13,956 nucleotides of DNA from Verrucomicrobiota bacterium (GTDB taxonomy: Bacteria; Chlamydiota; Chlamydiia; Chlamydiales; JAEYWL01). Positions within the stretch are counted from its first letter, which is position 1. The number at the start of each line of letters is the position of its first letter. Location of the stretch: contig JAEYWL010000074.1 of the NCBI GenBank assembly GCA_023428915.1, positions 1 through 13,956 of the forward strand. Reading direction: 5' to 3'. A model generated the notes under the pieces. It saw only the letters and a list, made by a program, of their open reading frames with translations, did no database searches and was not told the DNA's origin. Made by a program: the position numbers and the translations under genes. Shown here in pieces: positions 7,069 to 13,956 of the stretch.

Positions 7069-9749
7069 TGGATGATAAGAAACTCTATGTAATTGATGCT
7101 TCGGGATATTTATACCGGGCTTACTTTGCGATTCCAAGCATGACCAACGAAAAGGGAGAATCCACAAATGCCCTCTTCGGCTTCATCCGTTCTTTTTTAA
7201 AGCTCATCAAGGACTTTGACCCAAAGTATATCACAGCAGTTTTTGACGGGCCGAATAACGCCGCTGCGCGCAAAGCCCTATACCCCGAATACAAGGCGCA
7301 CCGTTCAGTAATGCCCGCTGATTTGCGCCCGCAAATAGAATGGGCTAAACGGTTTTGCGAGCTCTGGGGTGTTTCTCACTTAGATATGCCGGATGTTGAA
7401 GCTGATGACACCATGGGCGCCTTGGCTATATGGGGCCAAGAGCACTATGAAAGAGTCTATTTGTGCACCAGCGACAAAGATATGTGCCAAATGGTAAATG
7501 AGAAAGTCAGCATTCTCAATACCCATAAAAATAATCTTATCCTCACTCCCGTGGAAGTAAAAGAACAGTTTGGCGTCATGCCGCAACAAATCATCGATCT
7601 ACTAGCCATAGTCGGAGACAGCTCTGATAACGTGCCGGGTATGGCAGGCTTCGGACAAAAAACTGCAGCAGCCTTGCTTGAGCAATATCAAACGCTGGAC
7701 AATATTTTAGCCAATGCCGACTCCATCGGCGGTAAAAAACGGGAAATCATTCTGCGCGAAACCGAACTTGCAAAAATTAGCCGAAAACTAGTGACAGTCG
7801 ATTGCGATGTCCCGATTCCGCGCGAAAAAGAATTTTATTGCCGGCGGAGTGCGCAATTGCACGATTTAAAAGAGTTTTATCTATACATGAACTTTCGCTC
7901 TCTGGTGAAAGAATTGGATGAAGCCCTTGGCTCCAAAGACATCACTCCTCAAGAAATACAGGCAGAACATTTAGAATATATTACCGTGGATGAAGAGGAT
8001 GGCTTAGTCGCTTTAACTGCCCGGATCCGGTCTGAAGGGCGCGTTTGCTTCCACACAGAAACTACACTATCAGCGCCTCTTAGAGCTGATCTTGTCGGCC
8101 TGGGATTTGCATTTGAAGAAAAGAAAGCCTATTACGTGCCTGTCAATGGCAAACTAGGCTTAAAACATGTGTTAGCAGCTTTTAAACCTCTATTTGAAAG
8201 CGACCGTATCGACTTTTATGGGCATAATGTCAAGTTTGACCTCCAGGTATTGGGCAATTATGGGATCACTATTTCCCATATCACCTTTGATACAAATTTA
8301 GCTTCTTATATCCTGCACGCCCACATGCGGCAGCACTCCTTAGATGCCTTGGCAACAGAGTATTTTCATTTCACTAAAATCGCGGCCCATGAATTGATCG
8401 GCAAAGGGAAGCAGGCGATCTCCATGCGCGATGTGCCGATTGAAAAAGTGGCCACTTACTGTTGTGAAGATGCGGACTATATTTTGCGCATTAAAAATCT
8501 CTTGGAAAAGAAAATGGATGACCGCGGCCTTGGCTCGCTCATGCTGAATGTTGAACTGCCCGTCATGCGCGTCTTAGCCGATATGGAGCGCAAGGGGATT
8601 TACCTTGACGTCGCTTTCCTTAAAAAAATGTCGGAAGAGATAAACGCCGAAATTCACACTCTGGAAGAGGAGATTTATACCCTGGCAGGCGAGCGCTTTA
8701 ACCTCAATTCCCCTAAGCAGCTAAGTGAAGTGCTGTTCCAAAAACTGGGTATTAAGGCCCCCAAAAAAACCGCAACCGGCCTCTCCACTAATGCTGAAGT
8801 ATTGGAAAGCCTAAAAGACACTTACCCCATAGCCAGCAAATTGCTTGAATACAGGCTGCTGGAAAAATTGCGCTCAACCTACATCGACGCTTTACCGGAA
8901 GAAGTGGATCCAAGAACAAGCCGGATCCACTGCAACTTTAACCAGACGGTGGCAGCTACCGGCCGCCTGGCAAGCCAAGACCCTAATCTGCAAAACATTC
9001 CTATCCGGACTGAAGCAGGGCGTAAAATACGCGCCGCTTTTAAACCGCAAAAAACGGATTGGAGTTTTCTGGCAGCTGACTATTCGCAAATTGAGCTGCG
9101 CCTTCTCGCACACTTAAGCCAGGATGACCTATTAATAGAGGCTTTTACAAGCAATGCCGATATCCATCGCAGCACAGCAGCCAGCGTGTTTGATATTCCG
9201 CTTGAACAGGTCACGCGAGAGCAGCGGGATAAAGCCAAAGCTGTCAACTTCGGCGTTATTTATGGGCAGCAAGCCTTTGGACTCGCGCAACAACTTGGAA
9301 TCGATGTCAAAGAGGCCGCACACATTATTGAACTCTATTTCCAAAAATACAGCGGCATTAAACGCTATATTGATGAAAGCAAGCAGAAAACCAGGACTAC
9401 AGGAAAAGCGGTCACTTTAATTGGCCGGGAGCGGCTTATCCCCGAAATCCATTCCAAAAATGCCATGCTGCGCGCCGCAGCTGAAAGGCTGGCCGTAAAT
9501 ACGCCGTTGCAGGGTTCTCAAGCAGATCTCATAAAATTAGCCATGATAGAAATTCAGCGCTTGCTTAAACAGGAAAACATGGAAGCCTACATGGTTTTGC
9601 AAATTCACGACGAACTGCTATTTGAAGCCCCGGATTCTGAATTGGAAAAATTAAAAAAACTTGTTAAAAGTACCATGGAAGGAATTTGGAGCTTGCGCGT
9701 ACCGCTGGTAGTTGATATTGCTATTGGAAAAAATTGGGAAGAATGCTAA
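7068..9749 (+). CDS. polA: DNA polymerase I (PolA), three-domain form
   Basis: An 893-residue DNA polymerase I for gap filling, primer removal and repair. The 5' nuclease domain (about 1-290) keeps its metal-binding acids: Asp10, FDGP with Asp60, EADD at 111-114, TSDKD at 134-138 and GDSSD at 183-187. The 3'-5' exonuclease-like domain (about 300-490) keeps Asp391 (HNVKFD), Tyr464 and Asp468 (YCCEDAD), but ExoI reads HTE at 329-331 in place of the usual DTE (Asp355/Glu357 of E. coli). Proofreading may therefore be weak or absent. The polymerase domain has motif A DYSQIELR (Asp671), motif B with Lys724, Phe728 and Tyr732, and motif C QIHDE (Asp848, Glu849). Phe728 matches the E. coli Phe762 that disfavours dideoxynucleotides. 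The start is a GTG overlapping the sppA TAG, with AGGTG five bases ahead. It overlaps coaE at the other end. Confidence 0.97.
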   Translation: MDDKKLYVIDASGYLYRAYFAIPSMTNEKGESTNALFGFIRSFLKLIKDFDPKYITAVFDGPNNAAARKALYPEYKAHRSVMPADLRPQIEWAKRFCELWGVSHLDMPDVEADDTMGALAIWGQEHYERVYLCTSDKDMCQMVNEKVSILNTHKNNLILTPVEVKEQFGVMPQQIIDLLAIVGDSSDNVPGMAGFGQKTAAALLEQYQTLDNILANADSIGGKKREIILRETELAKISRKLVTVDCDVPIPREKEFYCRRSAQLHDLKEFYLYMNFRSLVKELDEALGSKDITPQEIQAEHLEYITVDEEDGLVALTARIRSEGRVCFHTETTLSAPLRADLVGLGFAFEEKKAYYVPVNGKLGLKHVLAAFKPLFESDRIDFYGHNVKFDLQVLGNYGITISHITFDTNLASYILHAHMRQHSLDALATEYFHFTKIAAHELIGKGKQAISMRDVPIEKVATYCCEDADYILRIKNLLEKKMDDRGLGSLMLNVELPVMRVLADMERKGIYLDVAFLKKMSEEINAEIHTLEEEIYTLAGERFNLNSPKQLSEVLFQKLGIKAPKKTATGLSTNAEVLESLKDTYPIASKLLEYRLLEKLRSTYIDALPEEVDPRTSRIHCNFNQTVAATGRLASQDPNLQNIPIRTEAGRKIRAAFKPQKTDWSFLAADYSQIELRLLAHLSQDDLLIEAFTSNADIHRSTAASVFDIPLEQVTREQRDKAKAVNFGVIYGQQAFGLAQQLGIDVKEAAHIIELYFQKYSGIKRYIDESKQKTRTTGKAVTLIGRERLIPEIHSKNAMLRAAAERLAVNTPLQGSQADLIKLAMIEIQRLLKQENMEAYMVLQIHDELLFEAPDSELEKLKKLVKSTMEGIWSLRVPLVVDIAIGKNWEEC

Positions 9750-10351
9750 AGTTAATTAAAGTTGCAGTCACCGGCGGGCTTTCTTGTGGAAAGTCAACCT
9801 TTTGCCGGTTCCTTAAAGATTGCGGCGCAGCGGTTATCAATGCCGATGAAATTGTCCATCAACAATTGTCTCCCAACACTAGAATTGGTCAGGAAGTAGT
9901 CAAACTACTCGGTTCTGAAATAGTACGAGAGGACCATTTAGACAGGACATTGATCGCTAAAAAAGTATTTAACAATCCTGAATACCTGAAAAAGCTTGAG
10001 GTGCTCCTGCATCCAGCTGTCCATGAGGAGATTGAAAAGTATTACCAGCAAATCGCAAAGGCAGGGACTGCAAAGGTGTTTATTGCAGAAGTCCCCTTGC
10101 TTTATGAGACAGGCGGCGAAAAGCAGTTTCACAAAACAATTGTAGTAGCAGCAGATGCAGCCCTTAGCCGCAACCGGTTTAATACTCTCCAACAGAACAG
10201 CAACTCCTATGAACAACGGGCCTTACGGCAAATGCCCCTAGAGGAAAAACTCAAGCGCGCAGACTATGTAGTCTGGAATAACGGAAACTTGTCAGATTTA
10301 GAACATGCAGCAAAACAAATCTACCAAATTCTTGTCCACACGGCGGAGTAG
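9743..10351 (+). CDS. coaE: Dephospho-CoA kinase CoaE
   Basis: A 202-residue P-loop kinase catalysing the last step of coenzyme A synthesis, phosphorylation of the ribose 3'-OH of dephospho-CoA by ATP. Walker A is TGGLSCGKST at 10-19, followed by INADEIVHQQL at 32-42, whose Asp35 is the expected catalytic acid. The block LEVLLHPAVHEEI at 85-97 and AEVPLLYETG at 115-124 are family signatures; the latter usually starts with Asp, here Glu. LEEKLKRADYVVWNNG at 166-181 is the usual C-terminal block (EEK..AD.VI.N.G). The ATG at 9743 overlaps the polA stop by seven bases; a TTG at 9734 is also in frame but would add three unsupported residues. Adjacency to polA and rho matches chlamydial gene order. 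Confidence 0.93.
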   Translation: MLKLIKVAVTGGLSCGKSTFCRFLKDCGAAVINADEIVHQQLSPNTRIGQEVVKLLGSEIVREDHLDRTLIAKKVFNNPEYLKKLEVLLHPAVHEEIEKYYQQIAKAGTAKVFIAEVPLLYETGGEKQFHKTIVVAADAALSRNRFNTLQQNSNSYEQRALRQMPLEEKLKRADYVVWNNGNLSDLEHAAKQIYQILVHTAE

Positions 10352-10415
10352 CCGTTGGCACCTATCTAACAATCATGTAAACCATTTAACCTCTATCAGA
10401 GGAGGCTGATTCTCA
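10352..10415 (+). promoter_or_regulatory. coaE-rho spacer with strong RBS and small hairpin
   Basis: The ribosome-binding site of rho, AGAGGAGG (10398-10405), is the strongest in the window and lies 10 bases before the ATG. CCTCT at 10390-10394 can pair with AGAGG at 10398-10402 across a 3-base loop, which would partly hide that site. The stem is only five pairs, so a regulatory role is uncertain. I see no convincing promoter here, so rho is probably read at least partly from the upstream operon. Confidence 0.45.
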
Positions 10416-11846
10416 ATGGATCCAGAAAATAGAAAACCCGATCCCTCAACTACCGTTGACGAAAACTCTTCCACGCAAACAACTCCGCAGCATACAAAAT
10501 CGCATCATCGCCACCATCACCAACAACCTGCTGAACCGGAAGTCCAAGGACAAATAGACGAAAGGCCGCAAGAACAACTAGAGCCGACTGAGATTATTAA
10601 AATCGCAGAGATCCAACGAATGAATATGGATCAGCTCAACCAGTTTGCGAAAAAATTAGGGCTGCGCCATTTGGGCTCCTTAACTAAATCTCAAATGGTG
10701 TTTGAAATTGTAAAATGCCTCTCAGAACGACCTAATGAAGTGCTTTACGGCGAAGGGGTATTGGAAATCCTTCCCGATGGCTTCGGTTTTTTGCGTTCAA
10801 CCAACTACAACTATCTGCCCTCAGCGGAAGATATTTATGTCTCTCCTGCACAGATCAGACGTTTCGATCTTAAGAAAGGAGATACTGTAACAGGAACAAT
10901 TCGCCCTCCTAAAGAAAAAGAAAAATATTTTGCGCTGCTTAAGGTTGATTCCATTAACGGAGTGCCGCCGGAAAAAGCCAAAGAACGCATATTATTTGAA
11001 AACCTTACACCGCTTTATCCAGAAGAACGCCTGGTGATGGAAACCACTAAGGAAAAACTCTCAACAAGAGTGCTCGATTTGGCAGCTCCAGTGGGTAAAG
11101 GACAACGCGGTCTCATCGTAGCCCCGCCGCGTTCAGGTAAAACCGTTCTCTTGCAGAATATCGCTACAGCTATTGCACAAAATAACCCTGAAATTACGCT
11201 AATCGTTCTTCTGATTGACGAGCGTCCTGAAGAAGTTACCGATATGCAGCGCATCGTTCAAGGCGAGGTCATTTCCTCGACCTTCGACGAACCGCCAGAA
11301 AGGCACGTCCAAGTGGCTGAAATGGCCCTTGAAAAAGCACGCCGTTTAGTCGAGCACGGTAAAGATGTCGTTATTTTACTCGACTCCATTACCCGTTTAG
11401 CCCGCGCTTACAATACTGTGCAGCCGCATTCCGGCAAAATCTTGACTGGCGGCGTCGATGCCAACGCGTTGCATAAGCCTAAACGCTTCTTCGGTTCAGC
11501 GCGAAATATTGAAAGAGGCGGTTCCCTTACCATCATCGCAACGGCCTTGATTGAAACAGGCTCTAGAATGGATGAGGTAATCTTTGAAGAGTTTAAAGGC
11601 ACAGGCAACATGGAGCTTGTCCTCGATCGCCGTTTAGCCGACCGCCGCGTATATCCTTCTATCGATCTAATTAAGAGCGGTACACGTAAGGAAGAACTCC
11701 TTTATCATCCAACGGAACTAGAGAAGGTGTACCTATTGCGTCAAGCAATTGCCGACTTAGCTCCTCTAGATGCGATGAACTTGTTGCTTAAGCGCCTCAT
11801 GAAAACCAGCAGCAATGCCGAGTTCCTCCTTTCCATGAAGGAGTAA
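10416..11846 (+). CDS. rho: Transcription termination factor Rho
   Basis: A 476-residue hexameric RNA helicase that ends transcription by pulling nascent RNA from RNA polymerase. The first ~57 residues are a polar, low-complexity extension with a His-rich patch (HHRHHHQQ at 30-37), absent from E. coli Rho (419 residues). Then come the Rho_N helical domain (about 58-107), the cold-shock-type primary RNA-binding domain (about 111-182; LPDGFGFLR at 119-127) and the RecA-type ATPase. The ATPase shows Walker A APPRSGKT at 236-243, LLIDERPEEVTDM at 265-277 and Walker B VVILLDS at 318-324. The Q-loop region is GGVDANALHKPKRFFG (345-360), and the C-terminal part contains SGTRKEELL (421-429). All core motifs are intact, so the protein should be active. 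Chlamydial gene order coaE-rho is kept. Confidence 0.97.
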   Translation: MDPENRKPDPSTTVDENSSTQTTPQHTKSHHRHHHQQPAEPEVQGQIDERPQEQLEPTEIIKIAEIQRMNMDQLNQFAKKLGLRHLGSLTKSQMVFEIVKCLSERPNEVLYGEGVLEILPDGFGFLRSTNYNYLPSAEDIYVSPAQIRRFDLKKGDTVTGTIRPPKEKEKYFALLKVDSINGVPPEKAKERILFENLTPLYPEERLVMETTKEKLSTRVLDLAAPVGKGQRGLIVAPPRSGKTVLLQNIATAIAQNNPEITLIVLLIDERPEEVTDMQRIVQGEVISSTFDEPPERHVQVAEMALEKARRLVEHGKDVVILLDSITRLARAYNTVQPHSGKILTGGVDANALHKPKRFFGSARNIERGGSLTIIATALIETGSRMDEVIFEEFKGTGNMELVLDRRLADRRVYPSIDLIKSGTRKEELLYHPTELEKVYLLRQAIADLAPLDAMNLLLKRLMKTSSNAEFLLSMKE

Positions 11847-11986
11847 AGACAAGAATCTTAATATAGCCGCGAATGCGGCGGAAGCATGTAGCCCCAGGCG
11901 AAAGCCTGGGGTGGTTACAAAAAACAAATCAAAGAGCTGTGTTAACAGCGACAGAAATCGGGCACGGGCACGAATATTGTCCTTTC
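11847..11986. other. Convergent intergenic region after rho
   Basis: These 140 bases lie between two converging genes. Besides the two hairpins described separately, there is a small inverted repeat GCTGT-GTTA-ACAGC (11936-11949) and a tandem gggcac gggcac near 11957-11970. No gene, RNA or clear intrinsic terminator is visible on either strand. Confidence 0.5.
11866..11911. repeat. Two tandem GC-rich hairpins, REP-like element
   Basis: Two hairpins lie 20 bases after the rho stop. The first is GCCGC-GAAT-GCGGC (11866-11879). The second is a perfect 8-bp stem, CCCCAGGC (11892-11899) with GCCTGGGG (11904-11911), closed by a stable GAAA (GNRA) tetraloop and preceded directly by GTAG, the tetranucleotide at the foot of REP elements recognised by RAYT transposases. 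No T-run follows on either strand, so it is not an ordinary intrinsic terminator. It may protect the 3' end of the rho mRNA. REP identity is inferred from structure; no other copy and no RAYT gene lies in the window. Confidence 0.5.
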
Positions 11987-13147
11987 TTATAGTAATTCTT
12001 CTAAAGTCAGCTTTTCAACACCGAGTGTTTCTTTAAAGGCGGCTAGCTCTTGCGGACTACCTTTCTTGCCCGAATACACGGCTCTGATCAATAGATTCTT
12101 CGGAGTGTGCTCCATATCAATAAACTCCATTACCTGGGTTGTGTAGCCGGCCATTTCAAGAAGCTGGGCCCTGGCAGCCTCTGTTGCTAAAGCAGCTAGG
12201 CGCTCGCGCAAAATACCATGTTTGAGCAGGGGTTTGAGTGAACCATTCTTGAGCTGGCAAGCAAGCTCTTTATGGCAGCAAGGGACAGCCAAGATCACCT
12301 TTGCCTCCCATGCAATCGCCTGAGCAAGGGCGTAGTCAGTTGCAGTATCGCAAGCATGCAGCGAAACCACCAGGTCAATAGTATCTTGCGTCCGGTATTG
12401 CTGAATCTCCCCTACCTGAAATTGCAGTTCAGTGTAGCCTAGCTTCCCGGCAGTCTGTTGGCAAAAGGCAACAACATCTGCTTTAAGGTCCAAGCCCGTA
12501 ATAGCTACTGGCAACTTTTTTTGTAATGCTAAAAAATGATACAATGCAAAAGTGAGATAGGCTTTGCCTGAGCCAAAATCTACAATATTTAAACGTTTGC
12601 CAGTTGGCAAATGAGGGATAATTTCTTCCACAATTTCCAAATAGCGATTAATCTGCCGGAATTTGTCCATCCGCTTATCTTTTATTTTACCATCAGCCGA
12701 GGCTATTCCCAGTTCTACAAGGAACGGCGCAGCACCCTCCAACATCCGGTGTTTGGTGCGGTTGTGCAAAAGCAGCCCTTGTTTATGTGAAGGAGGTCTT
12801 GTCAGCAATGTGGTTTTTCCCTTCCTGGAAACTAAGAATTGATAATCAGCTGCAATAGTGCAAATCAGCGCTTGTTTAAAGCGGGGTAATTGCAGCAGCA
12901 ATTCAGCTAAACATGCTTCAGCCGGCATATTTTGATGCAAAACTTTACTCTCATAAAAATAGGACAGCTGCAAACGCAATTCCCCTGCAATAGAAACAGG
13001 TTTTACTGTGAGTTTTTGCAGGGCGCTTTTGTCATTGGGACTGCTTAAAACGGCATGCAGCAGTTTATTTTGCAAAAGAGTTTCTGCCAGCAGTTGGCTA
13101 ACATTTCCCTTGCTTTTGTTGCTATTTTCAGGCAATGATTGATGCAT
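11987..13147 (-). CDS. SAM-dependent methyltransferase, Methyltransf_32 (METTL25/GSTCD-like)
   Basis: A 386-residue class I methyltransferase. The first ~150 residues are a less conserved, largely helical domain. The segment KDKRMDKFRQINRYLEIVEE (156-175) leads into SAM-binding motif I, IVDFGSGKAYLTFALY (188-203). GLDLKADVV at 218-226 supplies the acidic residue for the SAM ribose. LVVSLHACDTATDYAL (259-274) and AVPCCHKEL (287-295) are strongly characteristic of this family. The substrate is unknown; eukaryotic relatives of the family are described as putative RNA or protein methyltransferases, but nothing here proves either. The start is an ATG without a good Shine-Dalgarno sequence. It is convergent with rho and starts 20 bases from a divergent gene, so its promoter must lie within that gene. 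Catalysis is probable, the target unassignable. Confidence 0.82.
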   Translation of the reverse strand: MHQSLPENSNKSKGNVSQLLAETLLQNKLLHAVLSSPNDKSALQKLTVKPVSIAGELRLQLSYFYESKVLHQNMPAEACLAELLLQLPRFKQALICTIAADYQFLVSRKGKTTLLTRPPSHKQGLLLHNRTKHRMLEGAAPFLVELGIASADGKIKDKRMDKFRQINRYLEIVEEIIPHLPTGKRLNIVDFGSGKAYLTFALYHFLALQKKLPVAITGLDLKADVVAFCQQTAGKLGYTELQFQVGEIQQYRTQDTIDLVVSLHACDTATDYALAQAIAWEAKVILAVPCCHKELACQLKNGSLKPLLKHGILRERLAALATEAARAQLLEMAGYTTQVMEFIDMEHTPKNLLIRAVYSGKKGSPQELAAFKETLGVEKLTLEELL

Positions 13148-13167
13148 AAATGAATAAGGATAAGGCC

Positions 13168-13956
13168 ATGCGCTGGTTTGGGATAATTCTTTTTGCAGGC
13201 CTCGGGATTTCAGCCTGGTGGACTTGGAACAATAATAGCAATGTACGGGATTTCGTCCAACAGGTTCTGGACAATAGAGATATTCTTACATTGGAAACCC
13301 GCTTTTCTCCTGAGCAGATCATAGCAGCCAATTTTAATAAACTGGCACGCGATAGCCAGCACTCCATTCAAGAACCTGCTGTCCGCTTTTACCCTTATCT
13401 ATTAATGGATGTTAAGTACACCGGCAATGACAGGCGTACTTATGAAGGTTTGCTTCTTTGGAGTTTAGTGGATGGGGAAATCGTCCTCGACACCGAAAAC
13501 TGGGAAACAACACACGGTTTTGCCGATTGCATCAATTCGCGCGCTTGCCGTGAAGATTTAATAATCATGCAGGCTATTGCCTCTACCCCTCGCGGTGAAA
13601 TTTCCAGAGAAGAACTGTTAAAAAAACTGGCTATTGACCCGGAACAATTTGAAGAGTTGATGGCAAGCGCTAAGGATAAGCACTTAGTCACGCAGCAAGG
13701 GCCATTGTTCACCCTGCATTTTGAAAATCCAAAAATCCATATACAGCCGCAAACACGCATTGCACAACCCCTTGTGACAAAATCGTATTCGCATGCCCTG
13801 CGGGCCCGCAATTTTTTTTCCCCTTCTCAACTGGAAAAAATGGCGCGCGTAGCTTTCGGCAATGACTTTACCATCCGCAGCAGCCGGGAAATTTACTTGC
13901 CTGTCTATAGTATTGAAGTCCTTAACCCCGACGGCTCTATATTGACAACCTATTGG
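13168..13956 (+). CDS. Membrane-anchored protein, partial at right edge
   Basis: An open frame of 263 codons runs without a stop from an ATG at 13168 to the window edge, so the C-terminus is missing. I do not recognise the family. An N-terminal hydrophobic segment (WFGIILFAGLGISAWW, residues 3-18) looks like a signal anchor or uncleaved signal peptide. Residues ~130-185 have a winged-helix-like pattern: a helix, then GEISREELLKKLAIDPEQFE (143-162), another helix and a short beta hairpin HLVTQQGPLFTLHF. Residues 71-115 appear beta-rich. AAGGA at 13156-13160, seven bases upstream, supports this start; an in-frame ATG at 13150 would add six residues but has no ribosome-binding site. It diverges from the methyltransferase gene, with 20 bases between the two start codons. 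The antisense frames in this stretch are shadows of it. Confidence 0.8.
   Translation, partial: MRWFGIILFAGLGISAWWTWNNNSNVRDFVQQVLDNRDILTLETRFSPEQIIAANFNKLARDSQHSIQEPAVRFYPYLLMDVKYTGNDRRTYEGLLLWSLVDGEIVLDTENWETTHGFADCINSRACREDLIIMQAIASTPRGEISREELLKKLAIDPEQFEELMASAKDKHLVTQQGPLFTLHFENPKIHIQPQTRIAQPLVTKSYSHALRARNFFSPSQLEKMARVAFGNDFTIRSSREIYLPVYSIEVLNPDGSILTTYW

Noticed and set aside
11892..11920. Strong hairpin after rho as an intrinsic terminator
   Set aside because: No T-run follows the stem on either strand; the sequence after it is ggttac followed by an A-run.
13440..13811. 123-codon minus-strand ORF at the right end
   Set aside because: It lies antisense to a longer, uninterrupted plus-strand frame with a good ribosome-binding site and a protein-like pattern; its own translation is Cys/Ser-rich and low in structure.

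Overview
The window looks like chromosomal DNA of a chlamydia-like bacterium, probably one of the amoeba-associated "environmental" Chlamydiae. The best evidence is gene order: a SohB/SppA-type peptidase, DNA polymerase I, dephospho-CoA kinase and Rho in one same-strand series matches the sohB-polA-coaE-rho order I know from Chlamydia. This assignment rests on recalled synteny, not on a database search. Base composition is moderate and fairly even, genes are tightly packed, and I see no tRNA, rRNA, CRISPR array or transposase gene.

Layout. (1) Bases 1-312 hold no convincing complete gene. Their main feature is a nested palindromic element (64-235) that looks like a small non-autonomous insertion. 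(2) Bases 313-4064 are a four-gene, tightly coupled plus-strand cluster: a DUF692/MNIO metalloenzyme, its usual partner of the DUF2063 (HvfC/BufC) family, the rRNA methyltransferase RsmB, and the peptidoglycan-editing factor PgeF. A hairpin plus T-run terminator closes it at 4103-4142. (3) Bases 4134-5858 on the minus strand encode a large soluble orphan protein, possibly with a degenerate kinase-like middle. (4) Bases 6025-11846 hold sppA-polA-coaE-rho. The first three genes overlap, and rho follows after 64 bases with its own strong ribosome-binding site. (5) A 140-base gap downstream of rho contains two GC-rich hairpins, one with the GTAG foot typical of REP elements. (6) Bases 11987-13147 on the minus strand encode a SAM-dependent methyltransferase of the Methyltransf_32 type. 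(7) Starting only 20 bases away and diverging from it, a membrane-anchored protein runs off the right edge (13168-13956).

How the genes may work together. The MNIO/DUF2063 pair is the signature of RiPP (ribosomally made, post-translationally modified peptide) biosynthesis, in which an iron enzyme modifies cysteine-rich precursor peptides. No precursor is recognisable here. The pair shares a transcription unit with two housekeeping genes, so its substrate may be encoded beyond the left edge or elsewhere. The sppA-polA-coaE-rho block is core metabolism and information processing. PolA carries a notable Asp-to-His change in the first proofreading-exonuclease motif.

The most interesting leads are the MNIO/DUF2063 pair in this host type, the palindromic element directly upstream of it, the PolA ExoI change, the orphan protein at 4134-5858 and the REP-like element after rho.
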